From: Eggerthellaceae bacterium UBA5906
GTDB taxonomy: Bacteria; Actinomycetota; Coriobacteriia; Coriobacteriales; Eggerthellaceae
Reading direction: 5' to 3'
Assembly (NCBI GenBank): GCA_002431805.1
Contig: DJEE01000026.1
Coordinates: 1,544 to 32,478 of the forward strand
Length of the DNA: 30,935 bases
Each line of letters opens with the position of its first letter. The first letter of the stretch is position 1. The notes under the pieces were generated by a model. It was not told the DNA's origin, did not search any database, and was given only the letters and a program-made list of their open reading frames with translations. Made by a program: the position numbers and the translations under genes. Below, in pieces: positions 18,401 through 26,137 of this stretch.

Positions 18401-21400
18401 CACGTGTAGCCAGCTTTCACATTTGTATACGAACCCGCTTCGGTGCCACTGATGGTTGCACCAGACAGCGTCAGATTCTCTCCCTCAACGACGTTGGAAA
18501 TGCTGCCCTGGGCAATGTCCATCGTTTGCTTGGAGCCGGTGTACGGCAACGTGTTTTCGTGATTCGCCGTTGCGGGACGCTTGGTAACGGTAAGCTTGTA
18601 CTCACCCACCGCGGCCCAATAGTAGTTTGTGTTCTCTGCACGCACAATTACGTTCGTCGAATCAGACACATTCGTGACCTGCGGATACTCTTCGCTCCAG
18701 GTATTGCCGCCATCAGTAGAGTAGGAGATGATCGTTTTACCGCCCTTGGCATTGGTTGTTACCGGGTTGCCATGAGCCTGCCCGTCGTATACACCCGTGT
18801 AGTTATTGGCGTTCAAATCCACCAAAGCCAAGTCAGTAGCCTGCTGTACCCTCAGCGCGCCATAGTTCTTCTCAATAATGTAGTTGGAAGATTTGCCTTC
18901 GTACGAGCAGGTAAACGTATTCTGTTTCTTGTCGCCCGCATTCGTCACCGACGGGAAGCCCGTGTACTGCGGCTCTACATACAGCGGGTTGTCCGTAGGC
19001 AGGAAACCGTCGCCGCTTACCGTAATGTCCGTATTCTGATGCGACTGACCGTCGTAGGGCCCGTCATAGCTCCCCGAGGTCAAAATCACCTTGCGGGCGT
19101 CAATCTGCAAGCTGCCCTTCGTCACTTCAAACGTAACGTTCGAGAAGTTCGTATTCGTGTTTTCGAAGCTGTCGCTATCCAGCTGCATAAAGTACGTGGT
19201 GGCATCCGTGCCGGCAACTTCGGCCTTCGCGCCATCCTTCAGCTTGATGTCGTTGCTGGCCAGCAGGTCAGTTTCATGGTCATTAAGCGTAATGCCCGTA
19301 ACGTCGTAACCCGACACCGTATGCTCTGTGCCGTCGTACAGCTTCCTGTCTGTATGGCCCTTAATGGTTACCACAACCGCCGCATCGCTCTTCGTGATGG
19401 TCAGCGAACCAGGCTGATAGCTAGGTGCGTAGTTGCCCGTTACGTCGTTGCCGTCCTTGTCGGCAAACGTTGCCGTGCCGCCGAACGCGCCCGGGTAAGC
19501 TTCTTCGCGAGCGTTCGTGCCCGCAGCCTTGTAGCTAATACCGCTATAGCTTTGGCCCGAAAGAATGCCCGTGTCGGAATTATCGGCTGCTTCTTCAGCA
19601 GTAATGTCCGTCACCGATTGCTCACTGCCGTTGTACTGCACCGTATTGGTTTTGCCCGTAAACGTAACAGGGCGCGGCTTAATGGTCAGCTTCTCTTCGC
19701 CTTCCAGGTAACCCGCATATACACCCTCCACCGACACACGAACTTTGACGGTGACGCTCTCGGACACGTTCGTGGCCGTAATCTGGTTGACGTCATCAGT
19801 CCAGTTCACGCCGTCACGGGAGTACTCGACTTTCGGCTCGTTGCCGTTCTTGTCTACGGCAGTTGCCGTTGCTGCAGTGTGAGGCTGGCCGTTGTAAACG
19901 TATTCAACATCCTGCGTGGTCAACGTTACATACTGGGCAATAGCGCTTGCCGTGATTATCAGCGTGCCGGGCACTTGCGCGATGTCGTAGTTTTCCGTAA
20001 CGTCCTTCGTGCCGTTGCTTACCGACACGTTGCCAAATACGCCGGTATAACCCGGGTTCGTATTCACCTGCGTACCTACAAGCAGGTATTCGGCCTGCAC
20101 GCTTTCGCCGTCAACAAGGCCGCTCTGGTCGCTTGCGTCAGATTCCTGCCAGCTGTAGCCGGTTTTCTTATATTCGGTTCCCGTATACGGCTGCTCAGCA
20201 TCGTAGCCTTCGCCCGTAATGGTAAGCGGTCGCTTGTCAACCGTGATGATTTCTTCAGCAGTTGCTTCATTGGCATAGTTGCCTGCAGGGTCAGTTGCAC
20301 GTACCTCAACCGTTGTGGTGCCCGCGTCAACGCGCGAGATGGCGTCGGCAGAGTCCAGCCATTCGCTTTCGCCCTTAACGCGATACTGGATTTTGAACTG
20401 GTAGGCGTTGTTGTTTGCATCAGTTGCCGTTGCCGCATTTGCGTGCAGCTCTTTGCCGTTGTACACACGTGTGGCGGGGCTTCCCGTTAGCGTTACAGCA
20501 GTCTTCATATCGGCGGGCGTAACCTTAAGCTTGCCATACTCTTTAGCAATGGTGTAGTTGGAAGCAAGCGTGCCGTCTTTCAACTCATAGGCAAACGTGT
20601 TGTCAACGCCCTCGCCTGTTGTCACTTCCGTTCGAGATGCGAAGTTGCTGAACGTAGCACCTTCGTTCTTCGTAAAGCCGTCCTCAGACACAACCGGGTC
20701 GGACGTGTTGGTCAGAGCTGTGCCGTCGTACACTTTTTCACCAGAGTTCGATGTCAGCACTACCGTACGCGGTGTAACGGTAATGGTTTCACTGTCTTCT
20801 TTGTAGCCAGCATAGTTGCCCTGGCGATCAGACACGCGAATCTTAACGGTCTTAGAGTCCACAACGTTCGTTGCCGTAATGTCGCTTGCGTTCTCGGTCC
20901 AGTTTTCGCCATCGACGGAGTATTCGATTTTCAGGTCGTTCGTAGCGGTAAGCGTATCCCGAGCCGTTGCCACACCAGCCGCATATGCATCGCCGGTGTA
21001 CTTTCCGCTCACATTCTGAGGCGTAACAACCACAGCGCCATCCGTGTTGATGCCAGCTTGGGTAACTTCCAGGGTGCCAGGTACCTGGGTGATGCGGTAG
21101 TTCCCGCTGCTCGTGTTCTCGTTAAGATGGTAGGTGAATGTGTTATTTACCGTGCCGACGTTGCGGATCCTTGCGAAGCCGTCGTATGACGCGCCCTCGC
21201 CTTCAACGAAGCCGTCACCGCCCACCGTTACGTCCTTGACCTGATGCTCTTTACCGTCGAACGCATTTTTGTAGTTACCCGACGTCAGCGTTACCTCACG
21301 CTTTGCAATGGTCAGAGAGCCGTTGGTTACCTTGAACGTAACGTTAGAGAAGTTTGAATTGTTGTTGGTGAAGTCCGATTCATTCAGGTTGCCGTAATAC

Positions 21401-24400
21401 GTGCCAGCATCCGTACCCGCAATGGTGGCATCGCCGCTAAACGTGAAGTCTCCGCTAGTGTACTTATTATTGGAGATGCTGGTCACCTCGTAGCCTGACA
21501 CCGTTTGCTCGGCGCCGTTATACGTTTCTTTACCCGTTCCAGAATTGCCCTTAATGGTCACGACCACTTCAGTGCTATCTGGCATCACGATCAGCTTGCC
21601 GTTTACCGTCTCGATGTTATAGTTGTGCCTATCAACACCATAGGGAAGCTTGTAATCAAACGTATTGTCGACACCCTCAGCACCGGTTGCATCGGTCTGA
21701 GACTTGAAGTTGCTATACGTGGGCTCCTCGCCGGAAACGAATGCGAAACTACCCGCCGTCGACGTAGCCGTAACGTTCTCAGCCGTAAGCGGCTCGCCGT
21801 TGTAAGTTTTCGACTTATTATCAGACGTCAGCGTAACCGGACGCGGAGTAATGGTCAGCTTTTCGGCTTTGTCAACATACATATACCCGCTGTAGTTGCC
21901 ACGCGGATCAGACACGCGAATCTGGACGTCCCTGGTTTCGGAAACATTCGTTGCTTGGATTTTGCTAACGTCATCGGTCCAGTTGCCATCAGGCGTCTGG
22001 TATTCAATCTTGAACGCATTCGCTGCAACGTTATTGTCATACGCCGTTGCTTGATACGGGTTATGGGCCTCACCGTCATAGGTATACGAAGCATCTTGTG
22101 TGATCAGGTTCACAACACCTTCGGTGTTGATATCGGTTTGCGTGACCTTCAACGTACCGCAATCGTACATAATCTTGTAGTTGCCAAGCTTAGTACCATC
22201 ATTAGGCGTAACCGCGAATGTGTTCTGCACGTCCTCTTTTGTAACGTCGTTTACCTTGGGGAAGTTGCTGTACGTTGCCCCTTCACCAGAAACAAAGCCT
22301 TCACCAGACACCTCAACCGTCTCGACCGAGTGGTCTTTGCCGTCGTACGGCTTGTCGTAGCTGCCAGATTTCAACGTGATGTCGCGCGGATTGATAACCA
22401 GTCCGCCATCGGTCACCTGGAACTGCACATTCGTAAAGTTCGTGCTAGTGTTCTCAAAGTCGGAAGCCTTCAAGCCCATCTGATAAGGAATCGAGCTCGC
22501 GTCCGTGCCTACAGCTTCGGCCTTACCATTGAACTTTACGTAATCCTGGCTGTATAGGTCAGAACCCTTGATGCCCTTAACCGTATAACCTGCCACCTTT
22601 TGCTCCTGGCCGCTGTATTTCTGCGTATCGGAATTGCCGGCAATTTTCACGATAACAAGCGTCTGAACAGGGTTGATTATCAGTTCGCCCGGCTGAACAG
22701 CTGTAACGAAGTACTTACGCGACACATCAACCGCACCTATTGTTCCGTCCGCAAACCCATACGGGTAATGGTCAGCATCAACGCCTTTACCACCCGTAAG
22801 CACAATATTGTTAAAGCTAGCATCCACAAGCTCGACGTTGTTGAGCAGTGTCTCGTAGCCCTCTACTCTCTGCTCCTGACCGCTATAAGGCACAGTAGCA
22901 GAGTTGGCCTTCAGCGTCACATTCTTATAGTAGTAGAACTTTACGACGTTCTTGCTTTCGTCGGCTGTAAGCTGGATATCCTCCGTATCCGAATTTACCG
23001 GTGTGTAGCCATCAACTTGACCAGGAGCAATGTCGTTAATCCACTCGCCCACGTTGTGGCCGGACACCGTTTCGGTCTTAAACGGCGTATCAGAACCATT
23101 CCAATAGTATTCAACCTTGTAATCAACAGGGTTCGCCGTGTAGTAGAAGTTAATTTCGCTATCGGTGCCAACGGTTGCCGTTTGCGCAGCGGAAGAAACC
23201 GGGGTGTAGCCAGCTATATCCTTAGGCGTCTGCGTGACTGCTTGGCCCTTCATCAGACCCGTCAGCGTTTGCGACGGCGCAACGGGGGTCGTGGTGCCAT
23301 CAAGGTAGTAGTTCACCTGAATTGACTGGTCCATTGGCACGTATTTGCCGTAATAATTTGCATTATCACTTACAACTACAGGGAACGTAACGCGCTGCGT
23401 GCAGGCTTGATCGGAATACCAGCCCATGAACTTATAGGTTACGCCACCAACCGACTTGGTGTCATCGGGCGTGTTCGAAGGCGCAGCAACCGTAGCTTTG
23501 CCTGAATTCAGCGGATACGTTGCGCTGTCATACTGGGCAAAACCGTTCGATCCAGCATCCTGCAGATAGAAGATGGCGTTGATTGCCTTGCTGCACTTGA
23601 CTACAACTTTGCAATCCAGATGATAGCCGCAGCTGTTGCTGGAAATTTTATAAGGGATCAGCGAGATTTCCTCAACGTCGTCCTCGGTAATTTGAGTACC
23701 TTGCTCCTTGGAAAGCGTGCTCTTCCAGTTTTCGAAAACCGACGTCCAATACTTACCATACGTAGCGTCATCGCGCTTGATAACCCAGGCAGAACCGGTG
23801 CTGCCATCGGGCCAGCTAACCACACGATTCGTCACATTATCGTAGCTATTGGTGCCGCTCCAGCTGATGCCGTCAAGATTCAGTCGGATCCCCAGGTCGT
23901 GAGCACCGCCTGACGGGAACCACGCAGCCGTTTCATTGCTATCCGGATTTGCGGTGGGACTATTCTGGAAGAAGAGGTAGGCGTCATTCGCCGTTGCGCT
24001 CGAATCCGTTACTGTTACATCATGCGTTGCCGTTAAAACCTTGCCGTCGGACGTAACCGTGGTGGCCGTAATGGTGACTTTGCCTTTTTTGACGCCAACA
24101 ACCTTGCCATTAGCATCAATGGTTGCAACGGACGGATCGCTCGACGTCCACGTAACGTCACTGCCAGCGTTAGTTGTAAGCGTGATATCTTTGAATTGTT
24201 CAACCGTGTGGTCACCGTAAATCTCGAGTGACGTCACCGCCGGTTTCGGAAGAACGTGGACCGTAAAGGTATCCACGGGCGTCCATTGGCTGTTCCAGCT
24301 CCAAGACAAACGTTCATATCGGATAACGGTCGCAGTTCCAACCGCAGCGCCTTTTGCAGTTCTTTTGTCATCATCGTTACCGGACAGTTCAACAAACTGG

Positions 24401-25830
24401 GAGCCACTGGACACTTCCCACTTATAGTTGCAGTAATCAGACGACTGATTCGAAGTCAGGCCCACCGACTCGCCAACGTAAATCCACTTCTCGGTTGCCG
24501 TGCTGTCGGGCTTTTTGGTGGGAATGGTTACTTCGATTTGCGACGCACCACCAAAGTCGTAAATCCAGCCGCTATTGGGCTTGATTACAACCGTGTAAGT
24601 ACCAGACTTTTTGAATTCATTATCGTCATGCCAATACTGGGAATTGTTCTCGATTTTCTGCCCATCACGATAGTACTCAAACGGGTAGAACGAGCCATCC
24701 GGTGCAGTCGAAAGGTCAATTATGTCCCCGGATTCGTTGTCTTTAATTTTCGGAATCCAGAAATGGCTCTCGCCTTCTGCAACGGGATCAGGTTGCACGA
24801 TGGTAAATGAACGCTTTTTGACGGTGACCTCAAACGGCATACCATTTAAACCTGTATGCCAGACACCGTTTTGGTCAGAGTACTCAAGATAGATAGTTGT
24901 TTTCTTTTCAGAGCCATTAAAAGCCCAGTTACTGGTAGCAGTTAGTGTAAGGGACTTCTTATCAGTCGAAATCGACCACACAAAGAAAAGACCGTCGCCA
25001 CCAACCCAATTTTGCGGCGTCATATCACCGTCATACGTAAGCGTGATGGTTTCTTTCTGCAAAACAACATTCGGGCCGGAAATGCTGCCAGCGTCGGCCT
25101 GCGTGTCCGTTGCGGCCTGCGCGTCAGCAGCTACTGCAGCAGCGTTATCGGTGGCGGTTTGCTCAATCGGCGTTGCATCCTGAACGGGTTCGGTTGCGGC
25201 CTGCTGCTCTTCCGTTGCCAGCGTTACGGCTGCACCTGCCGCAACGTTGGCGGCCGTGACAGTGTATACGCCCTGATCATCCGGCGTGAGAATGCTCTCG
25301 TTGGCGCCCGCAACCTTCAGCTTCACCTGGGTGAGGGCGTAGCCGTTGTCGGGCGTGACGGAGAACTCGAAATCATCCGTTGCGGAAACCGTGACTTTTT
25401 GGGCCGGCTGAGCAATAACCTGGCCTTTGTACGTGATGGACGCGTTGCCCAGCGTCAGCCGCACATCGGCGTCGCTTGCCGCAGCGTCGGTAGCAACCGC
25501 GCCGGTGCCTTGCGTGCCCAACGCAGCCGTAGCCGCGGCCGTGCCAGTATCCGTCGCGCTGCTAGCGCCACCCGCAGCAGCATCGGTGGCAGCCGTTGCA
25601 GACGTAGCCGCGGCCCCGCTTGCGGACGCGGACGCAGCGGCATCGCCCGCGGCCTGCGTGGCGGTTGCAGTTGTTGCTTGGTCACCTTCCGCGTTTGCTG
25701 CAGACGGCGACACCGCAGGCCAGCCAAAGCCCAGCAGTACCACCGACAAAGCAACTGAAATAGCCTTGTGACCAAACGAATAACGCTCGGTCATGCTTTC
25801 CACGCTTGTTGTGTTTTCGTTCTTGCTCAT
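9436..25830 (-). CDS. Giant modular cell-surface protein with about 50 YDG/MBG-like repeats (5,464 aa)
   Basis: The start is ATG 25830, preceded by GGGGTGA five bases upstream. An in-frame ATG at 25956 would put a long polar segment before the signal peptide. Domain order (approximate residues): signal peptide 1-47 with a YSIRK-like ERYSFGHK...S motif and an ANA cleavage site; Ala/Thr-rich segment to about 120; unassigned beta-rich region to 520; Big_2 Ig-like domain about 527-612; unassigned region with an InlB/Flg_new-like repeat near 787-830; two MucBP-like repeats about 836-970; about 50 YDG-type modules of about 87 residues, 970-5330; Pro/Thr/Gly linker; one transmembrane helix near 5419-5439; and a 25-residue cytoplasmic tail. 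There is no LPxTG motif. The protein is therefore predicted to be a membrane-anchored fibre, probably an adhesin. The reading frame is uninterrupted over 16.4 kb despite heavy internal repetition. Confidence 0.95.
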   Translation of the reverse strand: MSKNENTTSVESMTERYSFGHKAISVALSVVLLGFGWPAVSPSAANAEGDQATTATATQAAGDAAASASASGAAATSATAATDAAAGGASSATDTGTAAATAALGTQGTGAVATDAAASDADVRLTLGNASITYKGQVIAQPAQKVTVSATDDFEFSVTPDNGYALTQVKLKVAGANESILTPDDQGVYTVTAANVAAGAAVTLATEEQQAATEPVQDATPIEQTATDNAAAVAADAQAATDTQADAGSISGPNVVLQKETITLTYDGDMTPQNWVGGDGLFFVWSISTDKKSLTLTATSNWAFNGSEKKTTIYLEYSDQNGVWHTGLNGMPFEVTVKKRSFTIVQPDPVAEGESHFWIPKIKDNESGDIIDLSTAPDGSFYPFEYYRDGQKIENNSQYWHDDNEFKKSGTYTVVIKPNSGWIYDFGGASQIEVTIPTKKPDSTATEKWIYVGESVGLTSNQSSDYCNYKWEVSSGSQFVELSGNDDDKRTAKGAAVGTATVIRYERLSWSWNSQWTPVDTFTVHVLPKPAVTSLEIYGDHTVEQFKDITLTTNAGSDVTWTSSDPSVATIDANGKVVGVKKGKVTITATTVTSDGKVLTATHDVTVTDSSATANDAYLFFQNSPTANPDSNETAAWFPSGGAHDLGIRLNLDGISWSGTNSYDNVTNRVVSWPDGSTGSAWVIKRDDATYGKYWTSVFENWKSTLSKEQGTQITEDDVEEISLIPYKISSNSCGYHLDCKVVVKCSKAINAIFYLQDAGSNGFAQYDSATYPLNSGKATVAAPSNTPDDTKSVGGVTYKFMGWYSDQACTQRVTFPVVVSDNANYYGKYVPMDQSIQVNYYLDGTTTPVAPSQTLTGLMKGQAVTQTPKDIAGYTPVSSAAQTATVGTDSEINFYYTANPVDYKVEYYWNGSDTPFKTETVSGHNVGEWINDIAPGQVDGYTPVNSDTEDIQLTADESKNVVKFYYYKNVTLKANSATVPYSGQEQRVEGYETLLNNVELVDASFNNIVLTGGKGVDADHYPYGFADGTIGAVDVSRKYFVTAVQPGELIINPVQTLVIVKIAGNSDTQKYSGQEQKVAGYTVKGIKGSDLYSQDYVKFNGKAEAVGTDASSIPYQMGLKASDFENTSTNFTNVQFQVTDGGLVINPRDITLKSGSYDKPYDGKDHSVETVEVSGEGFVSGEGATYSNFPKVNDVTKEDVQNTFAVTPNDGTKLGNYKIMYDCGTLKVTQTDINTEGVVNLITQDASYTYDGEAHNPYQATAYDNNVAANAFKIEYQTPDGNWTDDVSKIQATNVSETRDVQIRVSDPRGNYSGYMYVDKAEKLTITPRPVTLTSDNKSKTYNGEPLTAENVTATSTAGSFAFVSGEEPTYSNFKSQTDATGAEGVDNTFDYKLPYGVDRHNYNIETVNGKLIVMPDSTEVVVTIKGNSGTGKETYNGAEQTVSGYEVTSISNNKYTSGDFTFSGDATIAGTDAGTYYGNLNESDFTNNNSNFSNVTFKVTNGSLTIAKREVTLTSGNYKNAFDGKEHQVKDVTVGGDGFVEGEGASYDGFARIRNVGTVNNTFTYHLNENTSSGNYRITQVPGTLEVTQAGINTDGAVVVTPQNVSGKYTGDAYAAGVATARDTLTATNDLKIEYSVDGENWTENASDITATNVVDSKTVKIRVSDRQGNYAGYKEDSETITVTPRTVVLTSNSGEKVYDGTALTNTSDPVVSEDGFTKNEGATFSNFASRTEVTTGEGVDNTFAYELKDGTLASNYTIAKEYGKLKVTPADMKTAVTLTGSPATRVYNGKELHANAATATDANNNAYQFKIQYRVKGESEWLDSADAISRVDAGTTTVEVRATDPAGNYANEATAEEIITVDKRPLTITGEGYDAEQPYTGTEYKKTGYSWQESDASDQSGLVDGESVQAEYLLVGTQVNTNPGYTGVFGNVSVSNGTKDVTENYDIAQVPGTLIITASAIAQYVTLTTQDVEYVYNGQPHTAATATAVDKNGNEPKVEYSRDGVNWTDDVNQITATNVSESVTVKVRVSVEGVYAGYLEGEEKLTIKPRPVTFTGKTNTVQYNGSEQSVTDITAEEAADNSDTGILSGQSYSGISYKAAGTNAREEAYPGAFGGTATFADKDGNDVTGNYAPSYQPGSLTITKSDAAVVVTIKGHTDRKLYDGTEHTVSGYDVTGITLNDHETDLLASNDIKLKDGAKAEVAGTDATTYFMQLDSDSFENTNTNFSNVTFEVTKGSLQIDARKVILTSGSYDGPYDGQSHQNTDITVSGDGFLPTDNPLYVEPQYTGFPSVTNAGDKKQNTFTCSYEGKSSNYIIEKNYGALRVQQATDLALVDLNANNYTGVYDGQAHGNPVTTNAKGGKTIISYSTDGGNTWSEEYPQVTNVSDSTNVIVRAENTNYYWAAVGEYKLTVTKRPATANHENTLPYTGSKQTMDIAQGSISNVVEGENLTLSGATISGTEAGSYTNVKAGYTWSVAKADGSDSTGNYTLGVSGKLTIAQDNQLAFVDLDKAGYNGVYDGGAHAGGAVQTNAKSGETTIEYSVDNGATWQSQAPAITNKGERIVLVRASNPNYSNVAEGSYKLEVTPKRVVVSTSGSKTYNGAQQELAISADNVDATQNVVAGETLALSGAKVSGKDAADTPYTKVSDYAWSVAKADGTDSTGNYTIEVSGALTITPVQNVMVQVKGNSNEVTYNGTEQKAEGYTVVENGISDSLYTKADFKLTDNTQAVAAGTHVADSPVFMGLTSDSFENVNPNFENVTFEVVEDGSLTINPATLTVKTDGNTQMYNGKALTASGTYEGLQNNETIGFATTGSQTDFGTSGNTYTIEWHKDGGLFGIGGNNYTARESDYTVSEDLGKLSVSKRLVVLASGSDKRAYNGEALTKPGVTVVGNGFVDGEVASVEATGSVTDVDKVPNSIAVETTQKFKEDNYIIAKHEGELEVTPAAIKDYVTLITQSVTKPYDGAALNALPATAECAIDGNVLTIEYQKADGTWTANPADISATNVDDSMSAEKSNAVNVRVTSSKNFKGEVTGTQDVVVTPKAVALESFGKTKVYDGAPLTNDVVSGGDGFVAGEVESVKATGAITNVGEEDNTIEVKKTDKYIESNYSVSETLGKLKVTEQSIAPGTEEKPNDSYKGVEVDSPLNVSYDGEAHKWAPTVTGKDADGNAAALVEGADYEVSYARDGKATDDFTNAGTITVAITGKGNYSGTVTRTYQITPREVAITTGSNTKVYDGTELTSDKGSIEGLVASEKDGVKVVPNGKQVEIGSSKNTYTINWGSVNSNNYKVVSEDLGTLTVTAQSIDPGTEEKPNPSYKGASVNAPSDSVYNGEAHQWIPSVTGKDADGNAAALAEGIDYEVSYARDGKATDDFTNAGTITVTITGKGNYTGTVTRTYQITPAQLTITTPGDEKTYDGTPLTKSATAAECVSGLVKGETVGFKTTGSRTEVGSSDNTYEIEWTGTAKESNYLIKSVSLGKLVVKESANQIVVTTTGGQFTYDGQAHGAAVSVSELPTGYTLEAAASTATATDVTQSDVAATADQLVIRNAAGEDVTSKLNIKKVDGTIKVTPATLTVVMPDASKVYDGNALTAAGTVTGFVNGETATFETTGSQTNEGSSSNTYKITWNGTAKQGNYAVSETLGTLTVSAQSIDPGTSDKPNPSFKGVRVGQLDNTVYNGKEQRFEPKVTDANGAVMVKGRDYTLAWSADATNAGTVTVTVTGAGNYAGSVTRTYAIAKRSVTLKSESATKAYDGVALERPDVAVTSYYDFVDGEVEGVKATGSVLNAGSEQNAIEITGVKGKYNPKNYDVTFDEGTLTVTKADAESAITLQTKSDGKLYDGNAIVLPEAAASVKQGQGVNAVTIEYQKADGAWTQNASDITATDVADSREVAVRASSPTNYDGYAYGTATLSVGVRNVTLKSNSASKVFDGEALTAPEVIVDGDGFVTDEVTDIAATGALTKVGSTPNAISYKTGENFKSGNYNIQEQPGTLIVSAQSIDPGTSDKPNPSFAGVEVSAPSNSVYDGQAHQWTPTVTDKNGNELAAGTDYEVAYSTEDFTNVTGVITVTITGKGNYAGAVTRAYEITPAPVKVETFSDSKTYDGTELTAGGQVTGVVAGETYDFAATGSQTAVGSSDNTYSLSWSGTAKEANYQIVEKKIGKLTVNEAADEVTVTTIGGTFTYDGQDHGATVAVTGLPTGYYVENAYSNASARNVADGTVAATADVLVIKNAQGEDVTGKLNINRVDGSITITAAPLAITTGSASKQYDGIAATSDTATAEGAKGSDHVTVWATGEQTEVGSSSNTYGIYWGAVDQRNYTVTENLGTLQVDPNTAAVTIEGASASKTYDGTALATNEVASFTGLPAGFTVELAAAGNRTDVGNSENTVSGYTIKSMYGDDATKFFTNVTVVPGTLTVDPAELTVTTQGAEKVFDGTPLKNDNGEVAGLVNGETATVVPNGSQTEVGTSSNGYSMQWGTAKSGNYKIVSETLGTLKVTAQSITPGTNPDEPDPAYKGIQVSNPADMVYDGQAHQWAPEATDGNKVLAEGTDYAVSYSTNDFTNVTGIITVTIAGKGNYAGTVERSYQIVPRSVELASDTDSKPYDGTALTRPDVTVTSTYDFVAGEVSDLVATGSALNAGDAVTNTITYAKGTAYRDANYNVTKREGTLSVYAKQITASDMTVGAVDDVTYNGKEQKQKPEVKDGAGTLVEGVDYDLVYSDDVTNAGNVTVTVVGKGNYAGSVNRSYAIKKAPLTVATSSASKAYDGTELTAAGTINGFVNGETAAFAVTGTQTTVGSSKNWYTIDWNGTAKAANYSIAETIGTLTVAESENEVVVTTTGGEFTYDGQAHGATVEVTGLPTGYAAQASSEATATDVNGEGVTATANNLVIRNTNGEDVTASLNVKRIDGAIKVVPAELTVVTPDASKTYDGSALTAAGTIAGFVNGEAATLNTTGSQTEVGSSENAYAIAWDGTAKQGNYAVNATVGTLTVNAQSITPGLNPDEPDPAYRGIRVSSPVDVEYDGLAHQWVPEVTDAGKALTAGTDYDVAYSTTDFTNVTGVITVTITGKGNYTGSVTRTYQITPAPLSVETYSDFKVYDGNALTAGGKLDGLKNGETATFATTGSQTEVGSSQNGYTLTFDQTAKGSNYRIASENLGTLRVAESGEQIVVTTTGGTFTYDGQAHGATVAVSQLPEGYTLETAASSATAKNVADGVVAATADQLVIRNAQGQDVTDRLNIVKVDGQIEVTPAELTVATAGGTKQFDNTPLTNSSMSITGLVPGDSVTAKTTGSQTAVGTSKNTYEITWSNADASNYNVVEQLGDLTVTAQTVVPATPVQPGGTTPGGATPTPATPSTTPSGAATPTGVPANPGNPVDAIAQVLESAVDAVAGTSDQPAEEQIFDDENPLGTTVHANCWVHWFMIIGMILTVLYGAGVAGRRTRFAHSLNANMKDVLNAFEEKN
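9841..22923 (-). repeat. Array of about 50 YDG/MBG-type modules inside the giant gene
   Basis: I parsed the array by eye from the recurring pattern of a beta strand, (K/T)xYDG or YNG or YTG, then about 60 residues and a closing strand such as GTLTVTP. This gives roughly 50 consecutive units of 76-100 residues without spacers. Four unit types dominate the second half. A is (KTYDG.ALTA..GFVNGETATF..TGSQTEVGSS). B starts with QSI.PGT...PNPSYKG and contains GKGNYAGTVTR. D has FTYDGQAHGATV and ATADQLVIRN. E has DFV.GEV and ATGS. A-D-A blocks recur four times. The unit boundaries and the count are hand estimates. Confidence 0.85.
15624..16336 (-). repeat. Near-identical duplication of a B-type module at 540-bp offset
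   Basis: The stretch 15624-15796 matches 16164-16336 at exactly 540 bp distance with no gaps and only scattered substitutions. 540 bp is 180 codons, i.e. two modules. At the protein level both copies read GKDADGNAAAL and then ARDGKATDDFTNAGTITV. The similarity continues more weakly on both sides. This is the clearest recent duplication that I found in the array. Confidence 0.85.
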
Positions 25831-25955
25831 ATCACTCACCCCATCAACCGTTTCCGGATGCAAAAGTTGCGGTTGACAATTACCTAAATTCCTTAGTCTC
25901 ACCTGCGTAAACTTGATTCGTTTTATATCTAAGCGAATCACTCCGCAAATGGACA

Positions 25956-25985
25956 TACCTAATCAGACTTAGTTTACTAAATCAA
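25956..25985 (-). promoter_or_regulatory. Candidate promoter of the giant surface protein gene with an overlapping palindrome
   Basis: On the minus strand TTGATT (25980-25985) and TAGGTA (25956-25961) are 18 bases apart, giving a leader of about 120 nt. The spacer contains the perfect palindrome TTAGTTTACTAA (25969-25980), well placed to act as an operator. A second option closer to the gene is TTTGCG (25944-25949) with TATAAA (25922-25927), 16 bases apart. Which of the two is used cannot be decided from the sequence. Confidence 0.4.
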
Positions 25986-26123
25986 GCGTCTCATATCCGC
26001 ACCTTAGGGGCAGAAAATGGCAAAATCCACCAATCGTTGTACCCCCGGTCACATTTAAGCCACAATCGCGCCACAAACGGTATTTGTTCTGGCAACCGCG
26101 CCTATAGGCAACGCCCGGAAGGC

Positions 26124-26129
26124 TATAAT
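26124..26129 (+). promoter_or_regulatory. Consensus -10 box of the lipoprotein gene, implying a leaderless transcript
   Basis: A perfect TATAAT ends eight bases before the ATG at 26138. Transcription starting at the usual distance would begin at or within two or three bases of the start codon, so there would be no room for an SD, and none is present. A good -35 is not visible. Leaderless mRNAs are common in Actinobacteria. Confidence 0.6.
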
Positions 26130-26137
26130 CAAGCCCA

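Noticed and set aside
9841..22923. CRISPR-like or non-coding tandem repeat in the module region
   Set aside because: The repeats are imperfect, about 260 bp long, keep one reading frame and match protein modules; there are no uniform short repeats with spacers.
25831..25956. An upstream ATG at 25956 extending the giant protein by 42 residues
   Set aside because: The extension would place a polar basic segment before the signal peptide and overlaps the promoter region. ATG 25830 has the SD and a normal signal peptide.
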